From contig NC_092577.1 in assembly GCF_037975245.1 (NCBI RefSeq), positions 24,547,398 to 24,611,397 on the forward strand: a stretch of DNA of 64,000 nucleotides, given 5' to 3'. Under the pieces are notes generated by a model. That model did no database searches and had not been told where the DNA came from. It saw nothing but the letters and a program-made list of their open reading frames with translations. This DNA comes from Apostichopus japonicus. Lineage: Eukaryota; Echinodermata; Holothuroidea; Aspidochirotida; Stichopodidae. The translations under genes and the position numbers were made by a program. This document shows, in pieces, positions 1-9,868 of this stretch; the stretch's first letter is position 1; the number at the start of each line of letters is the position of its first letter.

Positions 1-226
1 AAGAGTAACACAATAATTAAAGATACCTTTCATGGTTGAAGCGACAAAAAAAGCCGCTACAAAAAAGGCAGCATGTACATCAAATCTTCATGTCTCATCT
101 CACAAAGATTAATAGCATAATCGATATGGTCAAAGTACAAAATGGCAGGGTGTCAAGCCGGTGAAAATAGGAAGAGACAATAACAGGAGTTATTGATTGA
201 TATTCTACTCTTTTTCTTTGGTAACA

Positions 227-385
227 TTAATAAAGAACACATCTGGTCATACCACCATAGGTTGCAGTTCTTCCTTCTACTTCTTCATGTGGATCTTTAT
301 CATCATTTAAAGTATGCGCCATCAAATGGTCCTCCAATGCTCCTTTAGCAGATCTTTTTCTCGATCCTTCAATATACCATGTTTC
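227..385 (-). CDS. Candidate terminal exon, unknown protein
   Basis: Read on the minus strand, an AG acceptor at 386-387 is followed by 52 sense codons and a TAA stop at 227-229. The peptide is hydrophilic with mixed charge (it contains GSRKRSAKGALEDH and DDKDPHEEVEGR) and ends RCVLY. Such composition in an otherwise AT-rich, stop-rich stretch suggests genuine coding sequence, probably the last exon of a host gene running leftward. I do not recognise the family. The phase does not join directly to the exon at 1097-1164, so another exon would have to lie between them, or the call is wrong. Confidence 0.4.
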   Translation of the reverse strand, partial: ETWYIEGSRKRSAKGALEDHLMAHTLNDDKDPHEEVEGRTATYGGMTRCVLY

Positions 386-594
386 CTATGACATATAAAG
401 AATTCATTACATTAATTACATAAGACATAACAAGTGGATCACTGGGGAAACTAATGAACAGGTATCGGATACTTCACCCCACTTCTGATAACTTTCTTTC
501 AGTTTTAATTTTATAGTCATAACTGTTGCAAGACCAGCATTATAAAAATGTAATACGGTGGGATTTAAAACATAACATTATAAGATAGTTTGAC

Positions 595-709
595 TTAGCG
601 GCATTTTAAGTTTGTAAGTAACTGCTGGCGTGTGAGAGGATTAGGCCTCTGAATTACAATGAAACGTTTGGTGGCTACCCATTCAACATCAATTTGAATT
701 TGAAATGCA
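595..709 (-). CDS. Weak candidate exon, unknown protein
   Basis: A minus-strand open stretch of about 38 codons follows a possible AG acceptor at 710-711 and ends with TAA at 595-597. The peptide (including QIQIDVEWVATKRF) looks protein-like. Its phase does not fit the donor of the 1097-1164 exon, so it may be an alternative terminal exon or chance. Family unknown. Confidence 0.22.
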
Positions 710-1096
710 CTGGCAAACGAATGACAAAGATACAGATAGTTTGAATATAAAGAAAATATAGTGGGTATAAATGACTGTAATTGAACATATCGTTTCTAAG
801 ACACAGTTTTGACAAGCTTTCTGAGTGATTTACCTTTCAACCCTGTCGACATATCAATATCAATGACCGTATCATGACATTGGTGTAACATTTTGTTCAC
901 CAATTAACTTGCTTACATGCATTAAAATGCACTCTATAGCTACGACATCGCAACCAAAAACGAATTTAAGCAGTGAAATTTACCATAGGGTACAAAATTA
1001 AATCCATTGCAGTTCTTTTATTGTGGAAGTCTTTAAAGATCCCAAAATTTCAAAAGCCATATTTAGACCACACTGAAATACTCACATATCCTTTAC

Positions 1097-1164
1097 CTTC
1101 TGGATCTTTCAGGCAAGGAAATGCTGTCATCATTGCCTGTGCCATCGCCTCTTGGATGGCAGAG
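1097..1164 (-). CDS. Candidate internal exon, unknown protein
   Basis: On the minus strand a pyrimidine-rich acceptor ending in TAG is followed by 68 coding bases and a consensus donor AG|GTAAAG (1091-1098). The peptide contains AIQEAMAQAMMTAFPCLKDP. The phase matches the donor of the next exon upstream (2151-2386), which leaves two bases of a codon that this exon completes. That phase match and the strong donor support a spliced host gene. The AFPCLKDPEG wording faintly recalls a motif in poorly characterised invertebrate proteins, but I cannot assign a family. Confidence 0.45.
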
Positions 1165-2150
1165 CTAGGACTAAAAAGGTGGGAGGTAAAGCATATATAT
1201 GTACTAGTGTGAAATATATCATGAGCCGAACATAATTTTTTTATAGATTATATCAAACTAATCTGTTAACAAGACACAGATACAAACTTGTCTATTCTTT
1301 GTTTCACAAGTACATTTATGTCAAGTAACCGCTCTCTAATGTCTCGACAATTGATGACATGATTTCTTCTTCTATATGTTAGGCTCTAAAGCAGTATTTT
1401 GCGTCCTTTTCTATGGTTTGCTCAACCTTGTGGACTCCACGATGCCATAACGACATACATAACTAGCTTATCTATTAAATCTAACTTCAAATGCTGGGGT
1501 AAAAATCTAAAAATTTACAGCTTTCAACATTTATGCTCTCGAAGATATTTCCTGTAAGGATCGCAGTAAAACCCGCCTGGAATAGGAATATTTAAACTCT
1601 GTCAATGTCAATGTAATACATTACGATGCTTTATTAGTGTACACTGTCTATGGCAGTGGTACCAAAACAAATTTTTCAATCAACTTTTAGCAACGGCTCA
1701 AAACTTAGCATGTTAGCTTTTCACTGATTGGTTTCATTAAAACTAGTGGGTTTTGGGGGAGCTGTATGCGATTAATTTGAAATGAGGAATTTGTCGGAAG
1801 ACACTCTACTCATTATCTGCAGAAGTCCTTAATTACTTGCCTATTAACGCTGTTGTTAGGGGGGGGGAACTTGATGGACATGCCAAAAAGGTGGGAAATG
1901 GCTACCAAACGCAAAAAAAGCTGTTATAAACAAGCACACACATATCAACACACGCCGTCATAATAGCATAGATTTACGGTTTACGTTGTACTCTCCTATA
2001 GAACGAAATAACTTTTAAGGTGCCAAGTAATTATACAGTAAGGAAATGGCAGAAATACTGTACTACGAAGTTATGATTAAAATCAATTGCTTGTTTCCAA
2101 ATATGGTCAATTAAAGTTTTCAATGATTCCCAACAGCAACACATATATAC

Positions 2151-2386
2151 CTCAGATCCCCATATCTCAAAGGCAGTGTGGGATCATGGTGTAATGTTTT
2201 GTGTATTTGTTCTAACCATGATGGATCTTTGTAAGTAGTATCACAAAAAGAAAACTTGCCTGGGTTTATCATGCAGTAGCAGCTACTTATAAGCTCATCT
2301 GTATCCACACAGATCAATGAAATGTGATGTACACATGTTAGCAATGTACGTTTCATTTGTGCTACTCGGTGTGTGGTTATTGGTAG
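2151..2386 (-). CDS. Candidate internal exon, unknown protein
   Basis: The minus strand shows 236 bases open in one frame (78 codons plus two bases), from an AG acceptor at 2387-2388 to a donor GAG|GTATAT. The peptide has several cysteines and histidines (CVHHISLICVDTDELISSCYC) and then DPSWLEQIHKTLHHDPTLPLRYGDL. It joins in phase to the 1097-1164 exon. The His/Cys pattern does not form a zinc finger I know. The function is unknown. It is one of the better-supported host exons here because length, splice sites and phase agree. Confidence 0.45.
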
Positions 2387-3112
2387 CTTTCATGACCTTA
2401 CAGCCTTGAGGTTTAAGTTTCTTTCAAGATTTCCGGTACATTCCTATAACAAGAAAAGAATATAATTACGAAACATTCTCATTCTGTATTGTAAATAGTT
2501 TTCATCACTGACTGATAAGGTACAATTTTTGCTTTACAATCACACCGATGACATAGGAATAGTGGTGGTCTGAATAAAACTAACCAGATGCAACATTGCA
2601 GGGTTCCTTGCCCACCCCCCCCCCTCCTTTCATTGATATCTTTCTTCTAACAATTGAAACAAGAAATTGCCAGGAGCACAAGAACATATGCAGTACTCTT
2701 CTTAACTAAATCTTAACCACTATACAAACTTTGGACAAAACAAGGCATGAAAATTACATGGTATCCTGTTTACAAGTCATTTGATCCTGGAAATGTAACC
2801 TGATATGAAATTCAGAAATAGTGTGAACATGGAAAGATAATCCAAGTTAGGCTGTACCCACTCATTAAAATTCATGACACTACACCAAAAAGAAAGGGAT
2901 TATTACCATCAATAACCAACACATACCAAGTACAATATAAATACAGTATACGGTTATTGATATATTGTGTTAGAAGCCTCATGATCACATATATGCATGC
3001 ACAAACACAATGACATAAACTTAGAAATGTGGCTTTTTGGAAAGGTGACAGTGAAGCAGACTGTGGAGATGGATTTCAGCAGTACTTTTTAAGGGTTATT
3101 CAGTTGTGTCAC

Positions 3113-3263
3113 CTGAAAATGATAGGCTTGATGCACTTTGGGGTGATTGCAGGAAATCCTCCTCCTCCCAGGTCTCAAGCAATATATTAGATGGAAGGGA
3201 GTCTGATGAACTTGTATCAAGAAACGAGAAACAAAATATGAAATACTTAGCATGGGGTGACCA
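3113..3263 (-). CDS. Candidate internal exon, unknown protein
   Basis: A minus-strand open frame of about 50 codons ends at a good donor (TTTTCAG|GTGACA). The C-terminal part is strongly protein-like: a serine-rich stretch, then LLETWEEEDFLQSPQSASS. The acceptor is uncertain. The donor phase does not match the acceptor proposed for 2151-2386, so a further exon may be missing between them. No family was recognised. Confidence 0.35.
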
Positions 3264-4266
3264 CTTTTAACTATAACAAAATGACAAGGATAAATCTTCA
3301 CAAGTCCACATCATTTGCATCTCTAGCCTTATACGTCAACATTGCGAAATTTCCAAAACGTACTCACTAATACCCACTTAACCCTAAAAAAATAAAAAGG
3401 ATATCCCATCGACCACATATTGATATATTATTCAAGCAGTGGCACTGCAAGTTTTGGCAACTATTGTCTGCCAACAACCTTAAAATTTACACAACAATGA
3501 TAAAGGTAGAGCACAGTAATTTGAATGCACAAATTACAGTAGCTATAAAATAATCACAAATTCATGGGGAGGTATGTAAAATTTGCTGTTGGAGATCGAA
3601 TATCAACTTTACTTAACTGAAAAATACATATCTTTACAAATAAGCATGTGATGAGGATGCAGGTTTCAGCAACTACTGCAGAAAATTTACCGCATATTTA
3701 CAAATGTGAGCTTTGATCTGCAGAAAATCATTTCAAGTTATTTCTAGCATGTTTCTATCACCCTATAAGAAAGGAGCAGAATTAAATTACTGTATAACAG
3801 CTAAACTGCTTATGTAAATAACATCTTCAAATGCAAGGTAACTACTATCCTCTTAGCTCTGGACATTTCTCTTAGCCTTTAATTTGTAATTGTGGTAAAT
3901 GTATAGTTACATACAATGATAACTAAAGTGCAACAATAAAACTGAAAGTTATTTTACTGTTTAATAATATGGTTATACCATAAGCATAGTTGAACAACTT
4001 GCTGCAGGCTATTTCAGCTCATAGCGAGTAGGTATGTAGAACCTTTTGTCTGAGGTACAGTAACTGTGTAAAACATCCACTAGTCTGTAATCACATATGT
4101 CATCAGGCTTTTTCAATTGTAAAGGTCTTGCAAATCATTTGACACTATGTAGACCTGAAAGTGTTTTTTTTTTTCAACCGTTGTCCATTGGTTGCACATG
4201 AAAGTGCAGCCGTGATCCAATTTGAATTATTTGTTGTATCATAAGAAAGGCAGGCGGTTCAATCCA

Positions 4267-4479
4267 CTAAGAAAGCAACATCGTGTTCGGCCTGTAATTG
4301 TAACCACAAACTTCAACCATTCCACATACAACAATGGTAGTTTCACGGGTACAATGCAGGAGGTTACAAATTCTGTCATCATTTTCCAGTGAAGACACTT
4401 CAACAATATTTTGGTCATCAACTTCTATTGCTTTGCTGTCAATATCTTCTTTAATCAACATGCTGTAGGCTTGTGCTTC
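4267..4479 (-). CDS. Candidate exon or small ORF, unknown protein
   Basis: A minus-strand frame opens after an AG acceptor at 4480-4481 and stays open for about 70 codons to a TAG at 4267-4269. It contains KEDIDSKAIEVDDQNIVEVS and then a cysteine-containing stretch with RICNLLHCTRETTIVV. A GTATGT donor consensus lies inside it (near 4330), so the exon may end earlier than the stop. The acidic, regular peptide suggests real coding sequence and could be the most upstream visible exon of the leftward gene. Function unknown. Confidence 0.35.
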   Translation of the reverse strand, partial: EAQAYSMLIKEDIDSKAIEVDDQNIVEVSSLENDDRICNLLHCTRETTIVVCGMVEVCGYNYRPNTMLLS

Positions 4480-5265
4480 CTGATGCTTAAACGGCTAATG
4501 TCTTAACAATGTTCTTATAATTATTACCCAATTTTGACCACTTCTTTAATCGCTTGTGCTTAGTGTTACGTTGGAATGCGAGAGGTCTCGATAACTAATT
4601 TTTAACGAGACACAAGCCTGGGTTCGTTTCGGTAAGGAACACAGACAAATTGACAAGTCTAGAGATTTTAAATGAGAACGTAAACTATATTGAACAATGG
4701 ATTTCGAACCAACAACAACAAGTGGTAATTAGAAATATATAGAAAATTACTCACAAACTTAACAAGATAGGATACACTTTAAAACACGCTGGTCTCTTCC
4801 AACGGCGATATCCCTCAGCGGCCACGACCTCGATGACGACGATTCTCGGTCCGTTGTACCGCGAAATTCACTGGTCCTCGACGAAGTTTCTCGCGATCCC
4901 AGAAACAGCAGTCACCTTCTTTCCGGCGATGCTCCAAAATAGAAGACGGACTTCCAGCCACAATAGAGTGAAGCACAAGTCGAACTTCTCGCCGACTAAA
5001 TATTACCAGAGTCAGTCCAAAATCAGCTTTGTAGTCACCAACTCCTGGCGTAACGAACTTCCTGAACGGAGACAGATATTCTTCACCTTCTCCGCAATAA
5101 CGACTGAAAACTGTAGTGCTTTTTACGTGACCCGTCATACGGGATACAAAACGTCACGGCCAAACGGCACTACCAAACCATCCCATTCTTACAAACGAAC
5201 CTCGGGTCAAGCGAGCCAAAAAAAAAATACATACGCTCACCGACCTGCAGAGACAAAACGCCCAA

Positions 5266-5278
5266 CCCCCCCCCCCCC
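5266..5278 (-). repeat. G-run in Tx1-A 3' UTR
   Basis: Thirteen consecutive C on the plus strand (G on the element's sense strand) lie just after the ORF2 stop. Matching G-runs occur at 13395-13408 (Tx1-C, 14 G) and 19769-19781 (Tx1-D2, 13 G), at the equivalent place in the 3' UTR. Confidence 0.85.
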
Positions 5279-5285
5279 TGAAATA

Positions 5286-8200
5286 TTAAAAAACTACAAA
5301 AGGACGACCAGCACGCAGCGAAACAAAACACCCTTCCCCAGCACACCACCGTCCAAAAAAGGCAGCCCTAGATAAACGGCGAAAATCGCCTTCGACCTGA
5401 AGGCGAATGTCACACTTCACCGCCTCCAGGACTGCCTGCCAACTGGCAAATTTCCCCCTAAAAACAACATCACATCTATTCCTCCAAATAAGTTTTTTTA
5501 CAACAGAACAAACATAAATAATACGCTGCAACACAGCAACGGAACAAACTGGAGGATCTAATCCATACAAAACAAAACCCTGTCCTACCGACCAGGAACG
5601 GTCTCCCGTTAAACGATCGGTCAAGGACTGAAACCACTCCCACAAGTTCAAAACAAAGGAGCAATGCCAAAAAACATGGGCAGTACTCTCTAAGCTGTCA
5701 CAGCCGGTCCTCGGGCACAGTCCATCACCCAATCGCCAGTGATACCTTTTCAGATTGGTCACCAAGGCACCGTGTGCAATTCTCCATGCAAGGTCACGGA
5801 GCCTGCAACCATTCAGCCTTGAATGCACCGAACGCCATACTTCGACAGGATGACGTCCCTGTACAAAAATTGCATTCAAGGCCTTATCCCGCAACGAACT
5901 GTGAACGAGGGCCGGCTGTGACAGGTCAACAGGGGGCAACTCAATCAGAGCGGAGCAAATGACACGCACCACCCTGTTTGGAGTACTACTATGCGGTTCT
6001 CTGTTGCTAAACAGCGCCGGGACCCATCGACGCAGGTGCAAACCGCCCCAAAAACGTAGAAAATATGAACAAGGCAACCCTGGGTCAGTTACCGCTACAA
6101 ACAACTGCTTAAATAACAAACAAGTTAACTTACTTCCCAGATGAACCACCCCTAACCCACCCTTCTCCAGTTTTTGGTACATTACCGCCCTTTTCACAAG
6201 CTCTGTACTACCCGACCAAATAAATGAAAATATCGCTCTCTCCAACCGCACCAGGACGCGACGCGGAATTGGATACACCGCGCCCGGGTACCACAAGATG
6301 GGCGAAACAAAACGATTAACTACGGTGACTTTCCCTAGGATCGAAAGCCAGCGGGTGCCAAAGGTTTCGAGCCTGCTCTCAAATACCTCAGCCCTCTCGC
6401 TCCAGGTGACATCACCAGGTGCATCGTAGCCGAACCATATACCATTAATTTTGATATTCTGATCCGACCACGACGCACCGAATGGTAAGTCTCTGTATCT
6501 CCAGCTACCAAGACGAAGGCCCTTTGTCTTTTCTGGATTCAACTTCGCCCCGGTAGCTCTCTCAAAAATAGATAAATCCTGCGAGAGTGCGCGAAAGGAG
6601 CCCAGACTCGAAACAACACATGTCACGTCATCTGCATATTGAGCGCATTTCACTTTGGCACCCCCTGGCACAACGAATGGAACAAGTCTGGAGTCCCTTT
6701 CCAAAAGACGAGAGAGGGACTCGCTAAACAAAACATAAAGTAATGGAGACAGAGGGCACCCCTGGCGCACCCCCCTCTCTACGTTAAAAACCTCCGAACA
6801 AAACCCATTTACGATAACAGAACTGAAACTTTCTTCATACAAAACAGAAATCCATTTACGAAAAACCGGGTGCAACTGAGACGTCTCCAATACATTCATT
6901 AAAAAACCGCGATCCACCATGTCAAAGGCCTTCTGCTGGTCCAGAGACACCAATGCACATGGCAGATCACGCTCAATAACAAAGTCGGTCAAGTCGCGCA
7001 TCAACCACAAGTTCTGCTGGATGCAATGACCCTTGACTGCACAAGTCTGGAGATCACCCACAAGATGCGGCATAGCCAGTGCAAGGCGGTTGCACAAAGC
7101 CTTAGCCAGCAACTTGTAGTCCACATTTAACAAGGTGATCGGACGCTTGTTACGGGGATCCAAGGGGTCCCCAGACTTGGGCAGCAAAATGACCATGCCC
7201 ATACGTTGACTTTGGTTTAACAGTCCGTTTTGGAAGGCGTCCTCGAAGACGGCTCTGATGTCGGGTCCTATTATTGCCCAGAAGGTTCGGTAGAACTCCC
7301 TCGGAAGCCCGTCCGAACCCGGGGACTTGCCATTCTTCATCTTCGAAAGCGCCTTCCAAAGCTCAACAGTTGTTATTCCGCCCCCCAAAATATCATTGAC
7401 ATCGTGGGGAACGGTTTTTGAGATTCCCCTCAATAAATCAGCCTGTGCCGACAAGTCGACATTGCCACGCGTAAACAAACTGGAATAATACTCTTTATAT
7501 ACGCGGACAATGCCGTGAGGGTCACTAACCACGGTCCCATCAGTAGCGCGCACAGACGGGACGCGTCTGTCACCTGCCGATGAGCTAACGGACTGGTAAA
7601 ACCTCAGTGAAGGGCGCTCCTCGGCTTCCACCGCTTCGACACGGGCCCTGACGCGGGCACCGTGGTACTTTTCATCGAGATAAGTCTGCAAAGCGATGAC
7701 AGCCGAAGGGTCGCCAAACTTCACCTCCGCGCACAGCTTCGAGAATTTTTCTCTTCGACGCCGTGCGCGGTTCACGCAATACTGAATTGCGTAGCGTTTG
7801 ATGCGCAACTTGACATCATCCCACCATTGGGATGTAGAAGCAAAGGCCGGCTTCAATGTTTGCCATCCTTTGTACCTGGTCTCGAAACCTTGGCGGAACT
7901 CTGCCTCGCCAAGAATCCGACAGTTAAGCTTCCATAGGCCCCGCCCGATCGGGAAAATGGAAGGCAAAACAAAACGTGCTACCACAGTGTCATGGTCAGA
8001 GAGCGGACAGCTGAGCGTCTCGCAACCCGAAAATTTAAAACTTACGGGCGCATACACTCGATCTATCCTGGAGGCATCTTCTCCGTTAGGCCTCACCCAC
8101 GTATACACCGTACTACACGGGTGTATACGCCTCCAGACATCGGCTAAAAGGTGTGCGGAAGTGAATCTGTCCAATTCTGTGATCCCAGCGTCGGGACTAG

Positions 8201-8678
8201 CAGACACAGAAGCCCCGAGTCTGTCAAGACCCGAGTCTGGGACACAGTTAAAGTCTCCGACCATGACACATGGAGCACTACCAGGAACAAAGGAAGGCAG
8301 TGTGTTAAAAAAATCTCGTCTAGCAGAAGGCCGATTGGGAGCATACACATTGCAAAGGGAGATGTTACCCTGTGGATACTTGAAAAGAATGCAAACCAAT
8401 CGGCCCTCGTGATCCGTCTCCACCCTAGTTGCACAACCCGCCTGACGAGGTGACAGGAGGATGACAGTGCCACAGGATGAAGACGAACCAAACGAAGCAT
8501 GCAGCCCACCACCCCACTCATAGGCCCATAGAGGGACATCTTCTTCCAAAATATGTGTTTCTTGTAGGCAAACGCAGTCGACTTCCATTGAAATACAATA
8601 TTGGAAAATGCGACTGCGCTTGCGATGATCCCTCATGCCATTGACGTTCAAGGTGGCAACTGAAAATGTATGGGCCAT
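5286..8678 (-). CDS. Tx1-A ORF2, endonuclease and reverse transcriptase
   Basis: An open frame of about 1130 codons. The frame opens upstream at 8696 without an ATG; the first ATG is at 8678 (peptide MAHTFSVATLNVNGM), which I take as the start. The N-terminal ~230 residues are an AP-like endonuclease with NVNGM, CLQETH, VGDFNCVPD and SDHDTVVA, so the target-nicking residues appear present. The reverse transcriptase lies at about residues 430-760, with RPITLLNVDYK, RGVRQGCPLSPLLYVLF and catalytic YADD encoded at 6627-6638. The C-terminal part has the zf-RVT-like domain: LAWRIAHGALVTN, then a C-C-H-C set ending FWHC. It would nick a chromosomal site and prime reverse transcription there. No frameshift or stop is seen. 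Confidence 0.92.
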   Translation of the reverse strand: MAHTFSVATLNVNGMRDHRKRSRIFQYCISMEVDCVCLQETHILEEDVPLWAYEWGGGLHASFGSSSSCGTVILLSPRQAGCATRVETDHEGRLVCILFKYPQGNISLCNVYAPNRPSARRDFFNTLPSFVPGSAPCVMVGDFNCVPDSGLDRLGASVSASPDAGITELDRFTSAHLLADVWRRIHPCSTVYTWVRPNGEDASRIDRVYAPVSFKFSGCETLSCPLSDHDTVVARFVLPSIFPIGRGLWKLNCRILGEAEFRQGFETRYKGWQTLKPAFASTSQWWDDVKLRIKRYAIQYCVNRARRRREKFSKLCAEVKFGDPSAVIALQTYLDEKYHGARVRARVEAVEAEERPSLRFYQSVSSSAGDRRVPSVRATDGTVVSDPHGIVRVYKEYYSSLFTRGNVDLSAQADLLRGISKTVPHDVNDILGGGITTVELWKALSKMKNGKSPGSDGLPREFYRTFWAIIGPDIRAVFEDAFQNGLLNQSQRMGMVILLPKSGDPLDPRNKRPITLLNVDYKLLAKALCNRLALAMPHLVGDLQTCAVKGHCIQQNLWLMRDLTDFVIERDLPCALVSLDQQKAFDMVDRGFLMNVLETSQLHPVFRKWISVLYEESFSSVIVNGFCSEVFNVERGVRQGCPLSPLLYVLFSESLSRLLERDSRLVPFVVPGGAKVKCAQYADDVTCVVSSLGSFRALSQDLSIFERATGAKLNPEKTKGLRLGSWRYRDLPFGASWSDQNIKINGIWFGYDAPGDVTWSERAEVFESRLETFGTRWLSILGKVTVVNRFVSPILWYPGAVYPIPRRVLVRLERAIFSFIWSGSTELVKRAVMYQKLEKGGLGVVHLGSKLTCLLFKQLFVAVTDPGLPCSYFLRFWGGLHLRRWVPALFSNREPHSSTPNRVVRVICSALIELPPVDLSQPALVHSSLRDKALNAIFVQGRHPVEVWRSVHSRLNGCRLRDLAWRIAHGALVTNLKRYHWRLGDGLCPRTGCDSLESTAHVFWHCSFVLNLWEWFQSLTDRLTGDRSWSVGQGFVLYGLDPPVCSVAVLQRIIYVCSVVKKLIWRNRCDVVFRGKFASWQAVLEAVKCDIRLQVEGDFRRLSRAAFFGRWCAGEGCFVSLRAGRPFVVF

Positions 8679-8698
8679 GAGAGGGCAATGGGGCAAAA

Positions 8699-9868
8699 CT
8701 ACGCCGACGTCGATTCTGTAAGCTTCAAGCGCGCTCTAGACGACATATCGTCGTCAGAGTCGTCACTTGAGGCCGACCTTTTCAGTGAGGGTTCCCCCAT
8801 CTCGTCGTACCAGCTCGTCCCAGTGGCACGTTTCGGCTCGACGATCACCGAGCCTCCGGAGTCGCTGTCAGACATAGCCTCCGGAGACCGGACGACCGAG
8901 TCGTCGTCAGACAGAGTCTCCGGATCTGGCGATACCGGCGGCGGACTGGGGACGGAACTGGACGGGTTGATGGGGGAAGCTGGTGGAGACCCCGTGTCCG
9001 CTTCGCTGTGTGGTGGAGACGGTGCGGGCACGGGGTTGATGGGGGAAGCTGGTGGAGACTTTCTCGGTGCGGGCACGGGGTCTGCAACTACGGGGGAGGG
9101 TGAAGGAGGTGCGGAGAGTGAATCCTCACCCGTTTCCCCCTCCTTGCGTGAAGCCTCCTCCGGGGCAGTAGGTGCGCCAGAACTTGGCGCCTTTGCTTGA
9201 CCCCCACTCTTTGTCATAAAGACATAAGAGGAGGGACAAGCGCGAAAGACATGTCCCTCCTTCCCACAGAGTGAGCACACGACTTCGCTTGGGCAAGCAG
9301 AGGTATCATGCCCAAGACGAAGGCAGCGCCCACACTTTTTATTTGGGCAGCCCTTAGCTTCGTGCCCGGTCTCCCCACACCTGAAGCAGGTACGGGGCTG
9401 ACCGGGGTAACGCACGTGAGCTTTATGCCCGGCAATAAAAAGGAAGGAGGGAATGTCCTGCTTGAGGTCGATCCGAACCTGTCGGTGCCCGTTGAACACC
9501 CCAGGGGCCTGTGCGTAGGAGCACATTTTAATAGCTTTGACAGCCCCGAACCGACCTAAAACAGTTGCGACAAGTTCTTGACGCACCTCTAATCCTACGT
9601 GGATGACAGTTACCCATACGGAACGTTCGTATGGAGTAACTGTCAAACCTTCAACCCCACTCAGCAACGTGACACCCTTCTGCCGGGTCACGTCACTGGT
9701 AAAACGTAGATCATACGTATTACGACCCTGGAGAGCTTGTAAAGCATCAACCTCTCCAGGCACAACAACACCCTTACTCTTTAAAATACTAAAAACTTGC
9801 ACCGGTGGAACCGCTTGTTCACCGGTGAAGGTCAACTTAACAATTTTCGAATCACGGCGCGATGCCAT
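8699..9868 (-). CDS. Tx1-A ORF1, CCHC-type nucleic-acid-binding protein
   Basis: A 389-aa ORF from an ATG at 9868, the first in the transcript leader. It should coat the element RNA and form the ribonucleoprotein with ORF2. Three consecutive CCHC zinc knuckles lie at roughly residues 160-215: CFRCGETGHEAKGC, CGRCLRLGHDTSAC and CSLCGKEGHVFRAC. The N-terminal 150 residues are a conserved globular region shared with the other Tx1 copies. The C-terminal third is low-complexity, rich in proline and serine, then acidic (DSDSGG, SSDDSDDD), and holds two copies of SPPASPINP. The stop lies 20 bases before the first ATG of ORF2, so downstream translation probably depends on termination-reinitiation or similar coupling. 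Intact. Confidence 0.9.
   Translation of the reverse strand: MASRRDSKIVKLTFTGEQAVPPVQVFSILKSKGVVVPGEVDALQALQGRNTYDLRFTSDVTRQKGVTLLSGVEGLTVTPYERSVWVTVIHVGLEVRQELVATVLGRFGAVKAIKMCSYAQAPGVFNGHRQVRIDLKQDIPSFLFIAGHKAHVRYPGQPRTCFRCGETGHEAKGCPNKKCGRCLRLGHDTSACPSEVVCSLCGKEGHVFRACPSSYVFMTKSGGQAKAPSSGAPTAPEEASRKEGETGEDSLSAPPSPSPVVADPVPAPRKSPPASPINPVPAPSPPHSEADTGSPPASPINPSSSVPSPPPVSPDPETLSDDDSVVRSPEAMSDSDSGGSVIVEPKRATGTSWYDEMGEPSLKRSASSDDSDDDMSSRARLKLTESTSA

Larger units (their letters stand above)
1..4563. other. AT-rich left flank with scattered candidate exons
   Basis: This segment holds no recognisable transposon ORF. Several short open stretches on the minus strand have protein-like composition and plausible splice borders; they are listed separately. 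The intervals between them (386-594, 710-1096, 1165-2150, 2387-3112, 3264-4266) are AT-rich with many stops and would be introns if the exons are real. A poly-C run lies near 2617 and a poly-G run near 1860. I saw nothing else I can support. Confidence 0.4.

Noticed and set aside
4833-5375. 180-codon plus-strand ORF across the solo LTR and Tx1-A 3' UTR
   Set aside because: It crosses the Tx1-A insertion border, so it cannot be an ancestral gene.
7798-8412. 204-codon plus-strand ORF
   Set aside because: Antisense shadow of the Tx1-A endonuclease.
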